Shown: piece by piece, positions 26,831 through 35,198 of the stretch
Numbering within the stretch: the first letter of the stretch is position 1
How the letters are laid out: each line of letters begins with the position of its first letter
Assembly: GCF_000507245.1 (NCBI RefSeq)
Contig: NC_023035.1
Coordinates: forward strand, 1,067,001-1,131,000
Source: Salinispira pacifica
Lineage (GTDB): Bacteria > Spirochaetota > Spirochaetia > DSM-27196 > Salinispiraceae
Length of the DNA: 64,000 nucleotides
Direction of reading: 5' to 3'
Made by a program: the position numbers and the translations under genes
The notes under the pieces: generated by a model
The model's input: only the letters and a program-made list of their open reading frames with translations
The model's database searches: none
Told to the model about the DNA's origin: nothing

Positions 26831-28663
26831 CTATTCATCAGGCTCAGAGATCACCGGCAGTATCCGTTTACCCAGGGCCGACAGCAGGAAGCGGGGCATG
26901 TTTGCGCTTGCCTCCCTGCTGGAGCGGATGTAGGCCGAGTCAAGGCTGGCTTCGTCCGGTTCGTCGTCGTCAATTTCCAGAACCCTCAGGGTGTTGTATG
27001 CCGCCGTCATTTCCATGACCAGGTGGGTTTCCCGGTTGGTGAGCCCGTCATTGCCGTTGTCCGCAACCCTTCCGCTGAACTTCAGGTAGAGCCCCTCGGT
27101 TCCCATGGAGGTTCGCTTCAGGGACTGGCGGATGATTTCACGCATGGGGATGAGGGAGATCTCCTCCATGGTGAACACCTGGATGTTCAGAGACCTGATA
27201 ATCTGGGCCGCATCTTCTTCTATCTCCCGGACCCCCAGCAGAACAATGTTGCTCAGATCCAGACTTCTGCTGATCTGTTCATTGTCCCTGCCCAGCACCC
27301 GGCTCAGTTCCTCGCTCCGGATGGTGGAGTCCACCCACAGCAGGCCGAACTGGTTCATGCTTGCGGCAGCGGCTTCAAGCCCGGTAACGCACAGTTCCCG
27401 CCCCCCGAGAACGGGAATGGCTCCCGGTTCTATCTCCCCGGCCAGCTCCTCAACCCCGAGTCCTGCTTCGGTTCTCCGGAACCGGTAGTTGAGTCTTTCC
27501 AGCCTGGTTTCAAGCTCCCGGCCGTAGCGTTCGTTCTGAAAGAGCCGTCCCACCAGTAACACAGAGCGGCGGCGGGGGTGTCTCAGATGTTCCGGGAGAA
27601 TCACCCGTTTTCCCACATAGGCGCTGGTCATGCAGGCCAGCAGGGCCGAATAGTTGGGGATAAATTCCACGCTTTCACCCAGCCCGGGCTCGGTTTCCAG
27701 GGAATTGATATCAACAAGAAGATGATCAGACGAGGCTCCGAGAATGGATATACGGGGATTCGCAGGTTCAAGCCCTTCCACATCCACATCTTCCCGGCCG
27801 ATATTCAGGATGCCTCTGAGAATATTGCCCCGGTCCTGAAACACCGGCGTTGCTCCGAAGGCATCCTGTCCGGTGATCCCGATGGGAACCGAGGGTTTTC
27901 GTTTTTTTTCGATAATTTCAGCGCTCAACAGAAAGGCTTTCTGGCTGGTGCCCGGCCAGGCCCGTCGTTCAACGGTTTCCCGACCCAGAAGGATGGCTTC
28001 GCCGATCCGCAGATTGTTCACCTTCCGGGGAACGCCCCCCTCTGCCAGCAGATTCAGGGAGCTGGAGTTCCCACCGGATATGATGGGCAGGGGGATGCCG
28101 AAGCGGTTTTCTATTTCATCCGCGTAGCCCGCCAGCCTGCCGAGGTTTTCCTCACTGGGAATCACGCCCCCGTAACAGGTCAGATTTGTACCGATGCCCC
28201 GGATCCGCACCCCTTCCATCTCCATAACCCGGGATGCTGTCTCCATAAGATCCTCGGGCCAGATACCCTCCCGCAGATCACCAAGATCCACCATGAGAAT
28301 AATATCGTGCACGGTACCCACTGAGAGGGCCACATCGCTGAGACGCTGGATCACCGAAAGTTCGGAGTTCAGGCTGAGATCCACACTGCGTACGATCTCC
28401 TCCGCCGCCGAAAGGGGGGGGATGCGCAGCAGCATGATGGGAGCGGAAATGCCTCCCGCCCTCAGACGGTGGATGTTCTCCAGCCGGCTTTCTCCGATCA
28501 TGGTGACTCCGCCCCGGAGCATGGCTTTGGCAACCTGGGGCATGCCGCAGCTTGCCTTGGTGACTCCGGTTACTTCTATGCCGTGCTGTGTGCAGAGTTC
28601 GACAATGACCCGGGTGTTTTCCTCTATCCGGGCAACATCGACCATCACTTCCGGTCCGCTCAT
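26831..28663 (-). CDS. orr: Ornithine racemase fused to a degenerate arginase-like domain
   Basis: Residues 1-355 are a PLP-dependent amino-acid racemase of the ornithine racemase type. The PLP Lys is in VTKASCG (Lys36); later come GTNLTCYGG, ISGGNSSSL and NNLRIGEAILLG. It would convert L-ornithine to the D-ornithine used by the aminomutase. Residues about 366-575 follow the ureohydrolase (arginase) fold: GGREL where arginases have GGDHS (420), WVDSTIR for WVDAHTD (443), LLGVREIEEDAAQIIRSLNI for the GxRDxD region (475), KFSGR for SFDVD (528), and DGLTNRETH for GGLTYRE (539). Five of six metal ligands are lost, so this half should not hydrolyse arginine. Usual racemases are about 350 residues. 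The start overlaps the GlmL-like gene by 4 bp; last gene of the ord-ora operon. Confidence 0.85.
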   Translation of the reverse strand: MSGPEVMVDVARIEENTRVIVELCTQHGIEVTGVTKASCGMPQVAKAMLRGGVTMIGESRLENIHRLRAGGISAPIMLLRIPPLSAAEEIVRSVDLSLNSELSVIQRLSDVALSVGTVHDIILMVDLGDLREGIWPEDLMETASRVMEMEGVRIRGIGTNLTCYGGVIPSEENLGRLAGYADEIENRFGIPLPIISGGNSSSLNLLAEGGVPRKVNNLRIGEAILLGRETVERRAWPGTSQKAFLLSAEIIEKKRKPSVPIGITGQDAFGATPVFQDRGNILRGILNIGREDVDVEGLEPANPRISILGASSDHLLVDINSLETEPGLGESVEFIPNYSALLACMTSAYVGKRVILPEHLRHPRRRSVLLVGRLFQNERYGRELETRLERLNYRFRRTEAGLGVEELAGEIEPGAIPVLGGRELCVTGLEAAAASMNQFGLLWVDSTIRSEELSRVLGRDNEQISRSLDLSNIVLLGVREIEEDAAQIIRSLNIQVFTMEEISLIPMREIIRQSLKRTSMGTEGLYLKFSGRVADNGNDGLTNRETHLVMEMTAAYNTLRVLEIDDDEPDEASLDSAYIRSSREASANMPRFLLSALGKRILPVISEPDE

Positions 28664-30105
28664 GAAGGTTCCCTCCCTGCCTGTTTCTGGCCGGTCTGCT
28701 CCGGCGGCAGTTCCATGCCCAGGCTTTCAGCCAGAAGTTCAAGAACCGCCTCCGGATACTCTTCCGCCAGTACGCCCAGGCTGGACATAATGTAGCGGGT
28801 ATCAAGCACAATGGCAGCCTCCGGCGGGGGGAACAATTCCACCCCCCGTGCGGATTCCAGCACCCGGCTGAGTATTTCCCTTCCGCCGGGCAGACGGGTC
28901 AGTGCTCCCCCGGTGCCGATCACCGTCCGTACGGCGCTGAGATCCTTTCCCTGGGCCAGCTGCTGCTTCCCGGAGATAGTATACATGCTCCTCAGCCTTC
29001 CGGCATGCCGCTGTAGAGCCCTTTTTGCGGCATGGAAGCAGAGGGTTTCTGCGATCCTCAGTTCATCGGGGTTCCGGGGAACCGGTGGCAGGGCATCCAC
29101 CCCCGCCTCCAGGGCTTCAACTGATTCACCCAGACTCTCTGCAATTTTCTGTGATCCTGCCAGCTTGAGAACCTGGTGGCGGTTCAGGTAAAGCCCCAGA
29201 TCCCCCTCCACGGTGCGTTTCCCCCGGGGTTCCGGGGCGATGAGGATCCGTTCAATTTCCGGTGAGGCGTCGCACACCGAGTGAAGGTCCGTGGTTGCTC
29301 CGCCCACATCGAACACCAGAAGGTTGCCGATTCGCCTGTTCAGGGCCATGGCGCTGCGCATTACCGCCCCGGGCACGGGCATGATCTGAGCGTCTATCAA
29401 ATCCCGGATATGCTCCATCCCCGGTGCATGGACGATGTGCTCTTCAAACACCTTTTGAATGATATTCCGGGCGGGCTCAATTACCAGCTCATCGATTCGG
29501 GGATATACGTTGTCACAGATATGAAGGGGCAGGGGAGTGTTGTCGAAGAGGGTGCGGATCTGCCGGTGATTCTCACAGTTCCCCGCATAAATGACCGGGA
29601 CGCTTCGCCCCTCACAGATCAGCGCCGATACAATGGCCCGTGCGTTGTGCAGGGCCGTATCGCGCTCACCGTAATCCACTCCCCCGGCGATCATGATGAT
29701 GTTGGGCAGGGCATCCAGCATGCTCCGGATATCCTCAGAGCGCATTTTCCCGGCAGTAATCAGGGAGATATTGGCGCCGGCCCCCAGGGCGGCTTCCCGG
29801 GCGGCCTTCACCGTCATATCGTAGGCCAGGCCGTGTACGCTCATTTTCAGGCCGCCTGCGGCTGAGGATGATGCAAAGAACCGGCCCCACCGAAGCTCCG
29901 GTACACCCAGGCTTTTCTTGAGCTCTTCAACGGCCTGCTCCAGGCCGATGCGTACATCCCCCTGCTGAACCGAGCTGGGAGCTGCTCCCTGGCCCAGAAA
30001 GCGGGGCCGGGGAGAGCGGGCCGCCCGGGGGGAATCCATGCCGGAAAACGCGCTCACAACGGTGGTGGTGCTTCCGATCTCCGCAGAGAGGATATCAACC
30101 TGCAT
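28660..30105 (-). CDS. GlmL/MutL-like ASKHA ATPase of ornithine degradation
   Basis: Protein of 481 residues related to GlmL/MutL, the ATPase encoded beside B12-dependent glutamate mutase; it is not the mismatch-repair MutL. Sugar-kinase/actin-fold nucleotide motifs are visible: ILSAEIGSTTTVVSAF at the N-terminus, LVFDVGGATTDLHSV (phosphate loop) near 265, and VIGTGGALTRLPGG near 390. It sits directly between oraE and the racemase, overlapping one base at its start and 4 bp at its end. The likely role is maintaining or reactivating the adenosylcobalamin-dependent aminomutase; this comes from context and relatives and is not shown by the sequence. Confidence 0.75.
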   Translation of the reverse strand: MQVDILSAEIGSTTTVVSAFSGMDSPRAARSPRPRFLGQGAAPSSVQQGDVRIGLEQAVEELKKSLGVPELRWGRFFASSSAAGGLKMSVHGLAYDMTVKAAREAALGAGANISLITAGKMRSEDIRSMLDALPNIIMIAGGVDYGERDTALHNARAIVSALICEGRSVPVIYAGNCENHRQIRTLFDNTPLPLHICDNVYPRIDELVIEPARNIIQKVFEEHIVHAPGMEHIRDLIDAQIMPVPGAVMRSAMALNRRIGNLLVFDVGGATTDLHSVCDASPEIERILIAPEPRGKRTVEGDLGLYLNRHQVLKLAGSQKIAESLGESVEALEAGVDALPPVPRNPDELRIAETLCFHAAKRALQRHAGRLRSMYTISGKQQLAQGKDLSAVRTVIGTGGALTRLPGGREILSRVLESARGVELFPPPEAAIVLDTRYIMSSLGVLAEEYPEAVLELLAESLGMELPPEQTGQKQAGREPS

Positions 30106-32354
30106 CAGCTCTTCCTGTTTTCCACCAGGAAGGTGGCCACGTGTATTCCCTTGGTTCCCCGGCCGAATCCCGCATCCACGCCCTGCTTCACCGCAAGGTC
30201 GGGGGTCACCTGGGTGCCGCCTGCGATAATCAGAATGTTATCGCGCACGCCTTTCTCAACCGCCAGATCATGGACCCGTTTCATATTTTTGTAATGAATT
30301 TCGTCATGGCTGATAATCGTGGAAACCAGGATGGCCTGGGCGTTGATCTCAATTGCCGCATCCACCAGCTTTTCAACAGGTACGCTGGTTCCCAGATAGT
30401 GGCATTCAATTCCGTAGCCCTCAATTCCGCCGTGTTTGATATCGATGATCTCCCGCAGGCCCACCGAATGCTCGTCCTCGCCCACCGTACCAGCCACGAT
30501 GGCCATGGGCCGGGCCTTGATCTCTGCCCTGATCTCCTCTTCGCTGAGTACCTTGGGCTCCGGGGGAATTTCCAGTTTGGAGGTATCGATGGTGAAGGCA
30601 ACCTTCCCCTTCAGTTCAATGCGGGTTCCTTCCGCCGGATGCATCACCTCCGCGTGAATCACCTCGGCTTCGGAAAGGTTCATGTTCTTTGCAGCCTCCA
30701 GGGCCGCAAAGCGGGCGGTCCGCTGGTCGGTGGGCAGAAACATGGTGAGAAGCACCGTGCCGTCCCCCTGCCATTCCATCTCCGGTTTGATGATGGATGA
30801 GTTGCGTAAATGGGCGGTTTCGGCCATCCGGACCGCCACATTATCGTTTTCATCCAGCTCATCAATAAACACAATTTTCTCGGGCTTTTCGAAGGTGCAG
30901 CCGTCAATGAGACTGGAGGGGTTTTTCTCGGCCTCTGTTCCGTAGGGGGCAAGATTGTTGTAACCGAAATGCGCGGTCACCGGAGCCATGTAATCATCGT
31001 CCCGGGGATATACGGTTCCCGCACCCACGCCCCCGTCACGTTTGCGTACAATGGGATCCCCGTTGCGCTCCGGGTACTTTCCCGAGTCCACAAACATTCC
31101 CGCTTCCACCGCATCGAAATATCCCCCCAGCTCCAGCATCTCTTCCATGTAGAGAACCGCCCGCTCCTTCAGTTCCCGGACATTCTCAGCCAGTTCCCCT
31201 TCGTCCCGCCGCAGGGAGACCATCTCCATCAGGCCGTCCATGCCGTTGAACGCCTGCTTGGCGGTATCGGTGCCCTCCACGTTGTAAATATGCCAGGGAA
31301 CATTCCGCCCTTCGTCGGGGGTGATGGTGGACTGGATTTCAGCCCGGGTGAACTGACTGATCAGGAGGTTCAGGGTATGGGTGACCGTGGCCTCCCTGGC
31401 CGATGACGTCATGTACTTGGTGTTCTGCTGGGCCCGCATCTTGTAATCCCGGAACAGTTCTCTCAGAGCCACGGCATAGGGCAGATCCAGCCGCATGGCC
31501 GGAGCGGGAGGTGCGCTGGGGGGTACTGTTGAGAGGCAAATATCCTCGGGCTTCATTCCCGCTTTCACGGAGAACATGGAGTTCAGTGCGTGCTGAACCA
31601 TCAGCTCGGGCATTACCTTCCAGGCCTGCCGGGCGGTGGCGTTGGCATTATGGGCGCCGTCAATCTGGGCGATCCCCGCCCATGCCATTACCCTCTTGGC
31701 AACCGCAGCATCCACAAAGGAGCGCACCATATTCACGTTCCGGTACAGCACGTTGTACTGGGGATCCTGGTGGGCGCCGTTCACCCCTTCTTCAGCGAAG
31801 AGAACCGCCATCTCGGGTCCGGCCACGCCGCTCACGTAGGAATGGTAGTTTATGGGCCGCCCCACCTCATCTTCTATGAGATCCAGGGCCTTTCTCTGGG
31901 CCCTCAGCTGCTTCCTGGTAATGGCAACCCCGCCGATCCCCTGGGGGCTGCCTTCCAGAAGACCGTCCATATGACTCTGCCCGGCGGTGCGGATCACCAT
32001 CAGATGATCGGCTCCGTGCCAGGCTGCCATCCGCATCCGCCGAATATCGTCCTCAAAGCGGCCGGAGGCGATCTCGGTGGTGATAGTGCTCACCGGCTGG
32101 GGATCAATATCGCCGAAGTAGTGGGCGGCGGGGAGGGGGACGGAATGGGAAAGGTTTTCGGTGGTCTGATAATACTCGAAGGGGCCGATCTGCCGCTTCT
32201 GTCCGCCGCCTTTGCGCCAGAACCAGCCCCGCCTCCGGGGATGATAATGCTCAAGATCCTCCAGGATCCGTTCCACATCCAGTTTTTCATTGGGATTCAG
32301 CTGCATGTGAGCTGATTTCCCTGTTTTATTGGGGTTTTCGGTGTTCATGTCCAT
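30105..32354 (-). CDS. oraE: D-ornithine 4,5-aminomutase, large subunit (B12/PLP)
   Basis: Large subunit of the adenosylcobalamin- and PLP-dependent mutase that converts D-ornithine to 2,4-diaminopentanoate. It has 749 residues, the family length. A TIM-barrel catalytic region occupies most of the protein (SHSVPLPAAHYFGDIDPQP near the start). The C-terminal Rossmann B12 domain shows DEHSVG near residue 628, matching DxHxxG with the base-off cobalt-ligand His, and later IIAGGTQVTPDLAVKQGVDAGFGRG. The start overlaps the oraS end by 10 bp, with GGAGG ten bases upstream. Confidence 0.95.
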   Translation of the reverse strand: MDMNTENPNKTGKSAHMQLNPNEKLDVERILEDLEHYHPRRRGWFWRKGGGQKRQIGPFEYYQTTENLSHSVPLPAAHYFGDIDPQPVSTITTEIASGRFEDDIRRMRMAAWHGADHLMVIRTAGQSHMDGLLEGSPQGIGGVAITRKQLRAQRKALDLIEDEVGRPINYHSYVSGVAGPEMAVLFAEEGVNGAHQDPQYNVLYRNVNMVRSFVDAAVAKRVMAWAGIAQIDGAHNANATARQAWKVMPELMVQHALNSMFSVKAGMKPEDICLSTVPPSAPPAPAMRLDLPYAVALRELFRDYKMRAQQNTKYMTSSAREATVTHTLNLLISQFTRAEIQSTITPDEGRNVPWHIYNVEGTDTAKQAFNGMDGLMEMVSLRRDEGELAENVRELKERAVLYMEEMLELGGYFDAVEAGMFVDSGKYPERNGDPIVRKRDGGVGAGTVYPRDDDYMAPVTAHFGYNNLAPYGTEAEKNPSSLIDGCTFEKPEKIVFIDELDENDNVAVRMAETAHLRNSSIIKPEMEWQGDGTVLLTMFLPTDQRTARFAALEAAKNMNLSEAEVIHAEVMHPAEGTRIELKGKVAFTIDTSKLEIPPEPKVLSEEEIRAEIKARPMAIVAGTVGEDEHSVGLREIIDIKHGGIEGYGIECHYLGTSVPVEKLVDAAIEINAQAILVSTIISHDEIHYKNMKRVHDLAVEKGVRDNILIIAGGTQVTPDLAVKQGVDAGFGRGTKGIHVATFLVENRKS

Positions 32355-32701
32355 ATGGCCCGGGCCTCCTTCCAGAATTTTCCTTCGGCCAGGGCCGCCG
32401 CAGCTTCGCCGATTGAGATGCCCTGATCTGCTGCGATGCGGTACACGATATGCCCTGCGCCTTTGCCCAGAAGTTCGTGGTCCAGGGCTTTTTCCACAAT
32501 TGCCGCCGCCTCAAGGCTGGAAATTCCCATCCGCAGCAGCACCGACCGTTCAATGGAGGGGCTGGTGTGATGGTAGGCCGTATCTATCAGCGGCTGGGTG
32601 AGGGCGTCGGCGAGCTGCCAGAACCGTTCCTCCAGCTGTTTTTCGCTCAAATCTGCCAGATGTTTTCTCCTGACCTGAAAATCATCCTTTCGCTCCTGCA
32701 T
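32345..32701 (-). CDS. oraS: D-ornithine 4,5-aminomutase, small subunit
   Basis: OraS, 118 residues (family about 120), the small partner needed to form the active OraE heterodimer. It is helical and soluble: DFQVRRKHLADLSEKQLEERFWQLADALTQPLIDTAYHHTSPSIERSVLLRMG, then a C-terminal GISIGEAAAALAEGKFWKEA. AAGGAG lies five bases before the ATG. It overlaps oraE by 10 bp. The 93 bp separating it from ord show no promoter I can defend, so it is probably read from the ord promoter. Confidence 0.93.
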   Translation of the reverse strand: MQERKDDFQVRRKHLADLSEKQLEERFWQLADALTQPLIDTAYHHTSPSIERSVLLRMGISSLEAAAIVEKALDHELLGKGAGHIVYRIAADQGISIGEAAAALAEGKFWKEARAIWT

Positions 32702-32794
32702 ATCTGCTCCTTATTCTGCTTGTTCGGTTTTGTAATGCCCAATCCCGGGCCCGGGCAGGGGCCGGACCGGGGCCTGGGCCGTGCCCGGGTGCTC

Positions 32795-33898
32795 CTATTG
32801 GTGAATCATCTCCCGCATATCTCCCAGAATAGCTCGGGGAACCGGCAGATCCAGCATGGTTTTCAGTCCAGGAGATGCGTTAATTACATGGGGAATCATG
32901 TTGATGCACATGGCGATGGTGCCGATGCCGCCGGGAACCTCGGGTTTGATCTGGAGGTTGATATTCGGAGTGCCCTTGATTCTGATGTAATCTCCGGTTT
33001 CGATTCCTTCGGCCTCCGGCTCGATCTGCTGGGGGTGAAGCATTTCGATTCTGGTAACGCCGTCCACCTCACCGTGGCCTTCCATGCGGCATCCGGCCAC
33101 ATCTCCGGGCTCAACAGACGCGTACTCGGTCCTCCGGGGAACGCCGGTGACGATGGCTTCCATGCTCTGGCGGATTGGTGCGCTGAGCTTCCACCCCAGG
33201 GCGTCGGCGATCATGCCGATGCTCTCTTGGAAGCCCACATGCCCGGCCAGGCTGCCGTCCTGTGCGCCCCGGCGGAACTCTTCGGGGCTCAGTCCCACTC
33301 CCTGCTCCTCCATTACCGCTGGTCCGAAGGGGGAGAGGCTGTTCACCCGTTCCGCCTGAATATGGTCGATATCCAGACAGGCGCCGGTCATCATCACCAC
33401 CAGAAGGTCCATGATCAGTCCCGGGTTGATTCCCGTCCCCAGCACCGTGACGCCGGCCTTCGCTGCATTCTCATGGATTTTTCCGGCCAGTTCCGGTTCT
33501 CCGGCGGCGGGGTAGGCCATCTCTTCGGCGGTGGATATTATATTGTAGCCGGCCTCAATGAGGGTGATGATCTTTTCATAGGCCTTCCTGGTAAATGAGT
33601 CGGTGGCCAGAAGAGCGATGGATGCATCCCGGGCGTCTTCCATGGCTTCCTCGATGGATTCCCTGATCACCACGTCCCGTGGGTAGCCCGGTCCGGCGCT
33701 GCCTCCGGTCCCAGCTCCGGCGCTGTCAGCTCCGCCGGAGTTCATCTTCAGAACCTCCAGCATGCTTTTGCCCCGCCGTTGGGGATGCATGTCGCAGATC
33801 CCGGATATTTCTACGCCGGTTTTCCCCAGCAATGCCCTGGCCATGCCGCTTCCCATGGCTCCGAATCCCCAAATCAGCACTTTCACCGTATCGCTCAT
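32795..33898 (-). CDS. ord: 2,4-diaminopentanoate dehydrogenase
   Basis: NAD(P)-dependent oxidative deaminase converting 2,4-diaminopentanoate to 2-amino-4-oxopentanoate and ammonia. The Rossmann start VLIWGFGAMGSGMARALL and the dihydrodipicolinate-reductase-like layout (LGTGINPGLIMDLLVV, NINLQIKPEVPGGIGT) match Ord. At 367 residues it is about 15-20 longer than usual, because a Gly/Ala/Ser stretch near 54-75 (SGGADSAGAGTGGSAGPG) interrupts an otherwise conserved loop. First gene of the ord-oraS-oraE-glmL-orr operon; divergent from arcC with two copies of the 18-bp palindrome between them. Confidence 0.92.
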   Translation of the reverse strand: MSDTVKVLIWGFGAMGSGMARALLGKTGVEISGICDMHPQRRGKSMLEVLKMNSGGADSAGAGTGGSAGPGYPRDVVIRESIEEAMEDARDASIALLATDSFTRKAYEKIITLIEAGYNIISTAEEMAYPAAGEPELAGKIHENAAKAGVTVLGTGINPGLIMDLLVVMMTGACLDIDHIQAERVNSLSPFGPAVMEEQGVGLSPEEFRRGAQDGSLAGHVGFQESIGMIADALGWKLSAPIRQSMEAIVTGVPRRTEYASVEPGDVAGCRMEGHGEVDGVTRIEMLHPQQIEPEAEGIETGDYIRIKGTPNINLQIKPEVPGGIGTIAMCINMIPHVINASPGLKTMLDLPVPRAILGDMREMIHQ

Positions 33899-33932
33899 AT
33901 ACCCGTCCCTGGTCCGGTCCTGCCGGTTGCAT

Positions 33933-33950
33933 TTACTATTATAGTAGTAA
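33933..33950. promoter_or_regulatory. Putative operator palindrome, ord side
   Basis: TTACTATTATAGTAGTAA, perfect arms TTACTA/TAGTAA with a 6-bp spacer, identical to 34047-34064. It lies at the start point of the ord promoter, consistent with repression. Confidence 0.7.
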
Positions 33951-33977
33951 GTATACTCCGTCCCATACTGCTGTCAA
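33950..33977 (-). promoter_or_regulatory. ord promoter
   Basis: On the minus strand TTGACA (33977-33972), 16-bp spacer, TATACT (33955-33950). The -35 is perfect and the -10 matches 5 of 6. The operator starts at the last base of the -10 and covers the presumed start site. Confidence 0.7.
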
Positions 33978-34003
33978 GGAAAGAATCCCTGCTGTAAATT
34001 TCC

Positions 34004-34032
34004 TTGACGGGGGACTGCGGGAGGTCTAAGAT
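34004..34032 (+). promoter_or_regulatory. arcC promoter
   Basis: TTGACG (34004-34009), 17-bp spacer, TAAGAT (34027-34032): -35 5 of 6, -10 4 of 6. The second palindrome lies 15-32 bp downstream, in the early transcribed region, where a bound protein could block elongation. Confidence 0.5.
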
Positions 34033-34046
34033 CAACTTCCGGCATT

Positions 34047-34064
34047 TTACTATTATAGTAGTAA
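34047..34064. promoter_or_regulatory. Putative operator palindrome, arcC side
   Basis: TTACTATTATAGTAGTAA, an exact copy of 33933-33950, 52 bp before the arcC start. Four sites of this class exist in the window, all at arginine/ornithine catabolic promoters. Confidence 0.7.
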
Positions 34065-34115
34065 TGTTGATGTCTGCTGATATATGGAAGACCACAGCCC
34101 AGCGAGGAGTCGAGG

Positions 34116-35078
34116 ATGGATGAGAGAAAACTGGCGGTAGTTGCCCTGGGAGGTAACGCAATTCTGGATAAGAAACGGGGAACGGATATCCACGCCCAGT
34201 TCCAGGCCACACGGCTTTCCATGGAGGGGGTGGTGGAGCTCTTGAAGCAGGAGTATAAGCTGCTCCTAACCCACGGCAACGGACCGCAGGTGGGAAATAT
34301 CATGCTGATGGTGGAATGCTCGAAAACCAGCCTTCCGGAAACACCCCTGGGGGTTGCAGACGCCATGACCTGCGGCTCAATCGGCTACATGATTGAACAG
34401 AGCCTTCAAAACACCATGATCCGCCACGGCATATGGAGGAATGTGGTCACCATTCCGGCCCAGGTGGTGGTGGACCGCTTCGACCCGGCACTGGATGAGC
34501 CCACCAAACCCATCGGCCCGTTTTACAGCGCAGAAGAAGCAAAGAAACTGGAAGAAGAACAGGGCTGGGTGGTCCGGGATGATGCAGGCAGAGGCTACCG
34601 CCGCTATGTGGCATCCCCCTATCCCCTGGACATCGTGGAGAAGGAATCCATACGCCACCTGATCGATGAAAACTACCTGGTTATAACCGGCGGGGGCGGA
34701 GGCATCCCGGTCTATTATCAGGAAGACGGAACCATAGAAGGAATGGACTGCGTAATCGATAAGGACCTTGCAAGCATGAAACTGGCCCTGTCGGTGGGAG
34801 CCCATGAACTGATCATTATTACCGGTGTGCCCCAGGTGAGTATCAACTTTGGAACTCCCCAGCAGCAGGATCTCAGCAGAATTACCCTGGCACAGGCCCG
34901 GCATTATCAGCGTCAGGGACATTTTCCGGCGGGATCCATGGGGCCGAAAATTGCAGCTGCCATAGAATTCGTACAGGCGGATCCGGAGAATCGGGTGATC
35001 ATTACCGACGTAGAGAGTCTTCCAGCGGCGATTCGCGGGGAGGCGGGAACGGTCATCCAGTCCCATTTCACGGCCTGA
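34116..35078 (+). CDS. arcC: Carbamate kinase
   Basis: Transfers phosphate from carbamoyl phosphate to ADP, giving ATP, CO2 and ammonia: the energy-yielding step of the arginine deiminase route. It has 320 residues. The amino-acid-kinase fold shows VVALGGNAILDKKRG at the N-terminus, LTHGNGPQVGNI near 50, GGGGIPVYY near 192, VIDKDLAS near 215 and GSMGPKIAAAIEF near 275. GAGGAG lies just upstream. It is about 18 kb from arcA/arcB, with the CRISPR-Cas locus between, but carries the same operator type. It converges on the TrmB-type regulator. Confidence 0.96.
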   Translation: MDERKLAVVALGGNAILDKKRGTDIHAQFQATRLSMEGVVELLKQEYKLLLTHGNGPQVGNIMLMVECSKTSLPETPLGVADAMTCGSIGYMIEQSLQNTMIRHGIWRNVVTIPAQVVVDRFDPALDEPTKPIGPFYSAEEAKKLEEEQGWVVRDDAGRGYRRYVASPYPLDIVEKESIRHLIDENYLVITGGGGGIPVYYQEDGTIEGMDCVIDKDLASMKLALSVGAHELIIITGVPQVSINFGTPQQQDLSRITLAQARHYQRQGHFPAGSMGPKIAAAIEFVQADPENRVIITDVESLPAAIRGEAGTVIQSHFTA

Positions 35079-35198
35079 GGGAATTCCAGCACACAAGGGC
35101 CGGGTCCGGATTCGGCGGGGCGATAGCTCGGCTATGAGCGGCCCGGCGGCTTTCTGGACCGGGTGTTAGGGGTTCGGGTGTTGCGGGTTCGGAGCCGG

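Noticed and set aside
28660-30105. Calling this gene DNA mismatch-repair MutL
   Set aside because: The sequence is of the ASKHA ATPase type (GlmL family) in an aminomutase operon, with no GHKL motifs.
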